Assembly (NCBI GenBank): GCA_963556495.2 | Contig: OY747703.1 | Coordinates: 58,601,296 to 58,665,295 of the forward strand | Reading direction: 5' to 3' | DNA length: 64,000 nt | DNA from: Valencia hispanica | Taxonomy: Eukaryota; Chordata; Actinopteri; Cyprinodontiformes; Valenciidae | In this document: one piece after another, positions 58,180-64,000 of the stretch | How positions within the stretch are numbered: position 1 is the stretch's first letter | How the letters are laid out: the number at the start of each line of letters is the position of its first letter | The notes under the pieces: generated by a model | Database searches by the model: none | The model's input: the letters and a program-made list of their open reading frames with translations, nothing else | Told to the model about the DNA's origin: nothing | Program-made: the position numbers and the translations under genes

Positions 58180-58600
58180 ATGAGCATGCTGGTGCATATA
58201 AGGATTCTCCATATGGGTGTTCAATAGCTGGTGTGAGGGTCCATCAATCCGTCTCCCAGGAATCGACACAGACACGAAGAAGATCTGAGCCACAGACATC
58301 CAAAGGACCCCCAGAGCACAGGAGCCCCAGGTGGACCAACGCAGGCCTGACCACACCTCCTAGAGAGGAGCAGAGGAGAACCCTGGGGGAACATCCAGCT
58401 GCTGCAATGCAGAGACCTGGGGGGCGGCAGCGAAGAGCCTGTGGGCTACACCAAGGCGGATCCAGCCATGGACCCAGAGACCCGAGGGCAACAAGGGCCC
58501 CCCGCCGCCAAGCTGCAGAGGCCATGGCCAGAGAGACGGGTTTAAACACTGAGTATTGGGGCCAAGTGGATCATCTAGAAGGAGAACGTTAAGCAGCATC
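57655..58600 (-). mobile_element. Retroinsertion E, longer inverted copy
   Basis: It is the reverse complement of 53425-54013 over about 580 bp (shared: cctgt.tggcagtgtgg, cagatttact.tcacaagtgg, aca.ctacaa.ccacaaatag, taacagcgtcactgaaaagc, atgagcatgctggtgcat). On the minus strand it ends in an A-rich stretch at 57645-57665. It extends further 5' than the other copy, into a GC-rich block (58270-58510) with an open but low-complexity frame. It contains a (TG)n at 58153-58179. Confidence 0.75.
58153..58179. repeat. (TG)n microsatellite
   Basis: Thirteen TG units inside element E; the other copy has only a short cacacacaca. Confidence 0.95.
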
Positions 58601-59859
58601 TCAGATACACCAGCTGTGGGCCGACTTCCTGCTGGACATGATACAACAGTCAGTCTGATTGGGTTCTGGTTCTACTGCAGTTTGAGGAAATGCAACATCC
58701 TACTGACTCCACCATCAGTGTGCACATCCTGCCAGCTCAGTAACCCTTTTGAACTGATATTGCAATCATTGCAATGGAGTTACATGACCTTTCACCATGT
58801 GTAATTTCCAACCCTCCATCTGGGTAAAGTTATGCATGTTTTGCATGAAGGAGATTAAAATATATTTTTTAATATCATTGACTTTCTGAACCCAGAAATG
58901 TTTTATGCCTCATTTGTAACTCCCTTTGGATAAAATCGAATGCATAAACATCTTTTTCTTCCCCAGCTTTTAGATCCACCCTCTGGTTATTGCTCTTGTC
59001 TTCTTTACTGGTGGACTGAATTAGGGCCTGATCATTTATTTAACCAGTGTGCGTTGTTTCTGCGTTTTAATCTGAAAATTTAATCTGCTTTAGTTTATTG
59101 TTTATGGTCATGTTTGTAGTGCTGAGACAGTGGCCAGCCGGCTTAAATGCCTTTTGTTAAAATGTGAGCAATCCAGAGTAGCTTTGTATTCATCCTGTTG
59201 CTTTGGTCAGCAGCAAAATCATCAATTAGTGCCAGTTTCACCTGCAGCACCACAGTCTCACCCACCTCAGCAGCAGATGCTTTAGATGTTTCCCTCCTCC
59301 TCACAACTTCCACTTCATGTCATCTCGATAGGTTTTTTGTTTTGAACAAAACAGTGCTTGTCTATGTTGGTATAATGTTTGTTAGTTGTCTGATTTTTAC
59401 TGTGATGGATGAATTTATTAATATTTGCAAGCAGCTAATTTCAACATTGGCCAAGTTGGTTTGGAAAGTATTTTTCCCTCAATTAATAAACTTACTTGTT
59501 TATTAAGCTGTTACTACTTCTAAGCTGTTTTTTATTTATTTAACCAATTTGTCTCTGAATGCTATCAAAATGAGTTTGATGGATCATGTCAGATCATGTT
59601 TTTATGATAAAACACCTTTGCACATCCTGATGCTTTACATTATTCCTCTTGAATGAATCCACACCAAGGCTAGGCTAGTATACTAGCATTTACTCACCAC
59701 AGAGTGCTAAATCAAAGCAATGTTTTACGACAAAGCAAGCAAAGTCTTAATCGTCATCATTTTACAAGATAAACACATTTCTTTTGTATACAGAAATGTA
59801 CAGTGAACATGGTGCAGTCCTATAGTTAGTTATAAAGGTGAATTTTTAAACCCAGCCAA
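58601..59859. other. No recognisable gene
   Basis: Unclassified flank sequence. Confidence 0.4.
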
Positions 59860-60210
59860 ATGCATCTGATCTCTGACTCTGCAGCAATCTCTGAAGTGTT
59901 AGTGGACAGTTGATTGCTTGGAGTCTTTAACTTTGCAGCAATCCCTCATACTGACGCTGCACGTTGTGAAAGTGGAAAGGAATACTTCCTTTTAGCAGAA
60001 GGAAATCTCCAGTAGAGCCAGGCTCAGACTGAGCAGCCATCTGCTGGGACTGACTGGAGATTTGTGACAACAGAGCATAAACAAAAACATAGGAGCACTG
60101 ATCCAGGAGTACTTTCTATGTTTAAGGAAAAGTGAAGAGTTCATGACAGCAGTAGCCCCTGGAGTGTCTTCATCTAGGAGAGACAGTGCATCACTACTCC
60201 CACAGACCCT
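59860..60210 (-). repeat. L2 3'-region fragment
   Basis: gcagcaatccctcatactga, gaaagtggaaaggaatactt, ccagtagagccaggctcaga and tactttctatgtttaaggaa match 9655-9990 in order. Confidence 0.65.
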
Positions 60211-60690
60211 GTATATGATTTTAAACAGCATATGTTTCTTCTCTAAACTGTGGAGGAAACAAACTCATCCTATGCTAATGGAGGATTAGCGCCGCTACGT
60301 TTACCATTTTAAATATAAAATGATCGTCTAGGACAAACTTCTATATCTTAGTGAAATACACAACAACAAAATACATTTATATTTAAAAAGTGTTGAATAC
60401 TTCAGAAATAAATAGAATCAAACAAGCTGATTTATTTCAAACATTTATGCTAATTTGATTGCTCTAAACCCTACAATTTGTATAACATATTTGATTAAAT
60501 ATGAATATATAACAATGCCAAATGTTTGAATAAAGTTGTTTTGGGTTAGTATCCATACCTTTGCTTTACAGTGAAGTGGTCCAAGTTGCTCTTCAAAGAC
60601 CCCAACTATACAATCGAAGCAGCGCAGGGACTTTAAAAACTTGCAGTCTGCAGCTTTTTATATTCATACAACTTGAATCTGTTGATGTTT
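60211..60690. other. No recognisable feature
   Basis: AT-rich flank. Confidence 0.4.
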
Positions 60691-61640
60691 CACTAGTTAT
60701 AACTTAAAGTGTAACACCTTCCTTTGGGATTTCAACATGATAAACCAACAAAAATATTTACATAACTGTCAAGCACAAGGAAAATTGTAGTTTTCACTTT
60801 TTACTAAATAAAACTTGGAGAGGTTGTGGTTGTATTCATCTTTCTCTATGTCAACATGCTAACCTTTATTTACCTCCATCCATCGTCCCATCAACTCTGG
60901 TTGGGTTCCCATTATCTGGTTAAAAGAAAGGATCCCCACAGCATGATGCTGCCCCCGCCATGTTTCACTGGCATGCTGCCACCACGTTTCATCCCTTCCA
61001 TGGCTGCAAACAGGACTTCTTATGGCTTTCTTTCAGGAATGTTCTTTGTCCGACCTCTTCAATAAAGCTCAAATGTGTGCACAACTCCACAAATTTGTTA
61101 ACTGCTCTCCTGAGCTGTGAATCTCTGCAGCTCCTCCAGAGTCACCATGAACCTCTTGGCTGCTTTCCTGATTGATGTTCTTCTTTACTGGCCATCTAGT
61201 TTATGTGGACGTCCATGTCTTGGTAGGTCTGCAGGTGGTCCATTTTCTCTCCATGTCCAGATGATGGATTGGACAGAGTTCTGAGAGATGCTGTTGTAGA
61301 ACCTAGCCCAGCTTTAAACTGGACCAGAACCTCCTCCCTGACCTGCTTCATGATGCTGGTTGTTCTCTAATGTTCTCTAAGGAATCTCTGAGGCCAGAAA
61401 AAGAACACCTACATTTATACTCAGGCTAAATGACACTCAGGTGGACCGTAAAAACTGATGAGATGACTTCTGAAGACAGTTGTCAGCGCTAGGTTTTATT
61501 TAGGGGAACCTGAATAAAATAACGATGCTTAAAGATGTTAAATTGTAAAAGATTTCAAACATTGAAATATGTTTATCACATGAAATCCCAATATAAAACA
61601 TGTTTTTGGTCAAGGTGTGTAAACATTTGTGGGATGTGAT
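60691..61640. mobile_element. Degraded Tc1-related non-autonomous element
   Basis: It contains catgatgctgcccccgccat then gtttcactgg (reversed GGGSIMLWG-type transposase codons). The two ends are roughly mirrored: ccttcctttgggatttcaac.tgataaacca on the left and tgtttatcacatgaaatccc aatat on the right. A typical ggttttatttaggggaacct end precedes the right border. No usable ORF remains. Confidence 0.5.
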
Positions 61641-62404
61641 CAGAAAAACAAAGCTGGAGTTGGTTTGTTTGACGTCAAATGGTGGGTTACCATGGTGACG
61701 ATTGTGAAAAATGACTCATTTTGATATTTTCTGCTTTAAGCTTAAAAGAAAAGTTCCCCCCAGACAGAAAAATGCTCAGCGGTGACATCCACCTTATTTG
61801 AATTCATAAACATCAGAGAGCAGAGATGGGGTCAGGAGCAATCAGCTGTGGGCTCATGGAGAGGGTTGGAACATCCGAGTCAACCATCTTTTAATTTTTA
61901 ACACTATATGACATGTTTGTGTCGCTGCCTTTCATTAATTACTCATTTTGTTCAGGTAGAAAATATAGAAATCTATATTTAAAAGTCTAATTTATGAGAC
62001 AGACTGCACAGAAAATCAAAAGCAGAAAAAAGGCCGGTGGTTAGTCAGGATTCTATTTCCAGTCTCTGAGTTACATCTCAAGCAGTGTCCTAAATTGGCT
62101 GAACCAGTGTGTCGCTCTGCTCCATACTGTCATGCAGCTTGAAATACATTAATTGGATAATCCATTTTAAGTTGGAGAAGAAGCCCTAAAGTTATGGCAG
62201 CTGGGTATGTTTGGGTTGAAACATGGCTGCTGCAGAGTAATACCGGTGTGGGGAACTGAAGCTAAATGAAATTAATGTTCATGAATCAGTGAATCTCATA
62301 TTTTCTCAAATTAATCTGAACACCTTTCTATTTCATTAACTGATCTCGATCAAGCGTTAAAATAGAAAGAAATTGATTTCTATATATTTCTCTGATTCAG
62401 AATT
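61641..62404. other. No recognisable gene
   Basis: AT-rich flank without recognised repeats. Confidence 0.4.
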
Positions 62405-62488
62405 TCCATTGTGGGGGGGGGGGCACCCTGGACAGGTCGCCAGTCCATCACAGGACACCCTGCTGAGACACACAGGACGAACAACTAT

Positions 62489-62490
<2 letters not shown>

Positions 62491-62526
<36 letters not shown>
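62491..62526. repeat. (CA)n microsatellite
   Basis: Eighteen CA units; a short CA run resumes at 62795-62806 after the inserted element. Confidence 0.95.
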
Positions 62527-62529
<3 letters not shown>

Positions 62530-62793
62530 TTGCTATCCTTGTGTTGACATTGTATTGACTTCCATTGATTTTACTATGCCTAACCCAGACACTTTACCTA
62601 TACCTAACCATTACTGAAACATGCCTAACCTTAACCTAAAACTAATTCACACCATACCTCTAAACCTAACTAGTAGAGTTTTATAGCTAGTTAAATATTG
62701 TGGGGACCAGGCAAAATGTCCTCACAACAACAAATGTCCACACAAGGGTGGTGGGCTGTCAAAGGTTGGTCCTCACAAGTATAGCTATACATG
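62527..62793. mobile_element. Element inserted within a CA repeat
   Basis: It starts gtcttgctatccttgtgttg and ends ggtcctcacaagtatagcta, with CA repeats on both sides. The internal part has cctaacc-type runs (62575-62650) and gtggggaccaggcaaaatgt. I recall this as a common fish repeat that is nearly always found inside (CA)n. The ends are loosely inverted: gtcttgctat.cttgtg and cctcacaagtatag. Confidence 0.6.
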
Positions 62794-62905
62794 TACACAC
62801 ACACACCAAATAACAGTTTAGAGAGACCAGTTCACCTCTGGTGTTTTTGGACTGTGAGAAGAAGCCGGAGTACCCAGAGACAACCTATTCGCCGGGAGAA
62901 CATGA

Positions 62906-63420
62906 AGGAGTCTTCCTCTCAGCCTTTTGAAGATAGCGGAGTGTCTAATCAGCTGATTGGTCTGGTGTCCCATAGCTAGTCCAATCAGCTTTCTACAGGA
63001 GGGAGACAGGCCAACGTTTCCAAGTGGTCCATGTGTTGCCATGTCATATGTGCATGAAGAGAGGCTGGCCCAGTTCTAGGGCCCTAACAGAACCTTCAAC
63101 ACAGCCGAGCCTGGACTGTGTGATCAGCTCCACTCCTCAGTCTGGATCCACACAGCTGACTGGGTTATGGTCTGGATTCCACCAATCAGACACTGATCAG
63201 AGCTGAGTCATATCAACAGATAAGGAGGAGTTTTGCTCTCTGGCTTTTTATCTATTTATTTATAAAGCTCCACGAACAATCAATCACTTTAAGCACAAAG
63301 AAAGAGCAAAGTAAACAACATGATTTAGGTCAAACATCTAATGAATTGCTAACGTTTCTGTAATATTAGACTTAAAACTAATATGTACAAACTCAACAGC
63401 AACAATCAGCCTCAACATTA
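62906..63420. other. No recognisable gene
   Basis: Unclassified. ORFs at 62791-63206 cross into the SINE-like repeat and look accidental. Confidence 0.4.
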
Positions 63421-63840
63421 GTCGTTTTCACACCTGATCATTTGGTAGACTCGGTTTGATTGGGAACCAAAATCACAACATTGTTGTTGTTTTTTTCGCT
63501 TTCACAATGTTCTTTGTAAAACGAACATATTTACCTCCTCACCTGTGGTGGCGCTGCACCAAGAAGTGCTCACCACAGGGGCAAACAAACATGGAGGGGC
63601 ATGGGGGTTTAGCGACTTTAGGATCGCTCTGTTGTCTTTGGCCTGTTTTGGTTTTATTTAATCGGAATGTTATACCCCTTTTTCTGCTTTTGGAGCGTTC
63701 CCCCAGCCCGCTTGGCATTCACATATGCAACCGAGCTGAGACCTATGGTTTATAGGTGGACCAGAGTTTGACTGCTCATCTGAACAAACTAGAGTTCGAT
63801 TAAAGCAGACTAAACAGGCCTGGTGTGAATGCAACCATTG
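63421..63840. mobile_element. Non-autonomous DNA transposon, copy 2
   Basis: The left end gtcgttttcacacctgatca and right end aggcctggtgtgaatgcaac form a short inverted pair (ttcacacc/ggtgtgaa). The interior matches 15150-15547. It is non-coding and more complete than the copy at 14990-15550. Confidence 0.65.
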
Positions 63841-64000
63841 TTTTAATGCCAACAGCCGTACAGTTTTAAACTCAGGGTCATTAAATCAAGCTGAAAAGAG
63901 CAGACTGGACACGTCCGATTGGCTTGCATGGTGGGGGCCTTTGTTTTCAGACCCCGAGCCACCGCTGGTGTGAAACAGAATTAATTTGACTTGACCCAAC

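Larger units (their letters stand above)
62405..62905 (-). repeat. SINE-like repeat interrupted in its CA tract
   Basis: On the minus strand the SINE-like repeat is in two parts: 62807-62905 (reversed gggtactccggcttcttctc, cagtccaaaaacacc, ctctctaaac) and 62418-62490 (reversed tggactggcgacctgtccag ggtg). Between them is a CA tract carrying another element (62527-62793). Confidence 0.7.

Noticed and set aside
58074..58592. 172-codon ORF with Arg/Pro/Ala-rich sequence
   Set aside because: It crosses a TG microsatellite and a GC-rich part of repeat element E; several frames are open at once.
62575..62650. Telomere-like cctaacc repeats
   Set aside because: The units are irregular and belong to the element inserted in the CA tract; this is not an interstitial telomere array.

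Overview
This window looks like a stretch of a teleost fish nuclear genome. It is AT-rich, has no bacterial-style gene packing, and is full of interspersed repeats typical of ray-finned fish: Tc1-like transposons, L2-type and I-type LINE fragments, hAT-like MITEs, tRNA-like SINE pieces, a solo LTR and long microsatellites. I cannot name the species. Family names for repeats come from memory of fish repeats and were not searched.

Only one host protein-coding exon is well supported. It lies on the minus strand at 50960-51481 and is the first coding exon of a SorCS-type VPS10-domain sorting receptor, most likely sorcs3 (sorcs1 is the alternative). It encodes a signal peptide, a propeptide with furin-like basic sites and the first residues of the VPS10 region, then ends at a GTAAGT splice donor. 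It sits in a GC- and CpG-rich block that probably marks the promoter. I saw no second sorcs exon to its left, so positions 1-50959 are read as part of a very long first intron. Positions 51482-64000 are then 5' untranslated and upstream flanking DNA.

The rest is mostly mobile-element debris. The best-defined pieces are: a Tc1-like element with both ends and a broken transposase (29487-31013); a hAT-like element with an exact 8-bp target duplication, inserted in an older repeat that has a second copy elsewhere in the window (41357-43661); a solo LTR with a 5-bp target duplication (37558-38261); a 1.28-kb element with near-perfect 21-bp inverted ends (32501-33777); a foldback element with arms of about 155 bp (22168-22652); an L2-like LINE lying between Tc1-like sequence (9450-10810); an I-type LINE split by a 589-bp retroinsertion with a 12-bp target duplication (53000-54480); and a direct pair of about 500-bp repeats (5327-5818 and 7648-8177). 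Several unique stretches rich in TAATTA-type homeodomain motifs look like candidate enhancers of the sorcs locus, but that is inference from appearance only.

I found no operon, CRISPR array, RNA gene or coherent new system. The least explained items are a coding-like segment with a good splice donor at 25612-25794, and a repeated short exon-like unit with a CxxC-type start at 33064-33470 and 47254-47520.
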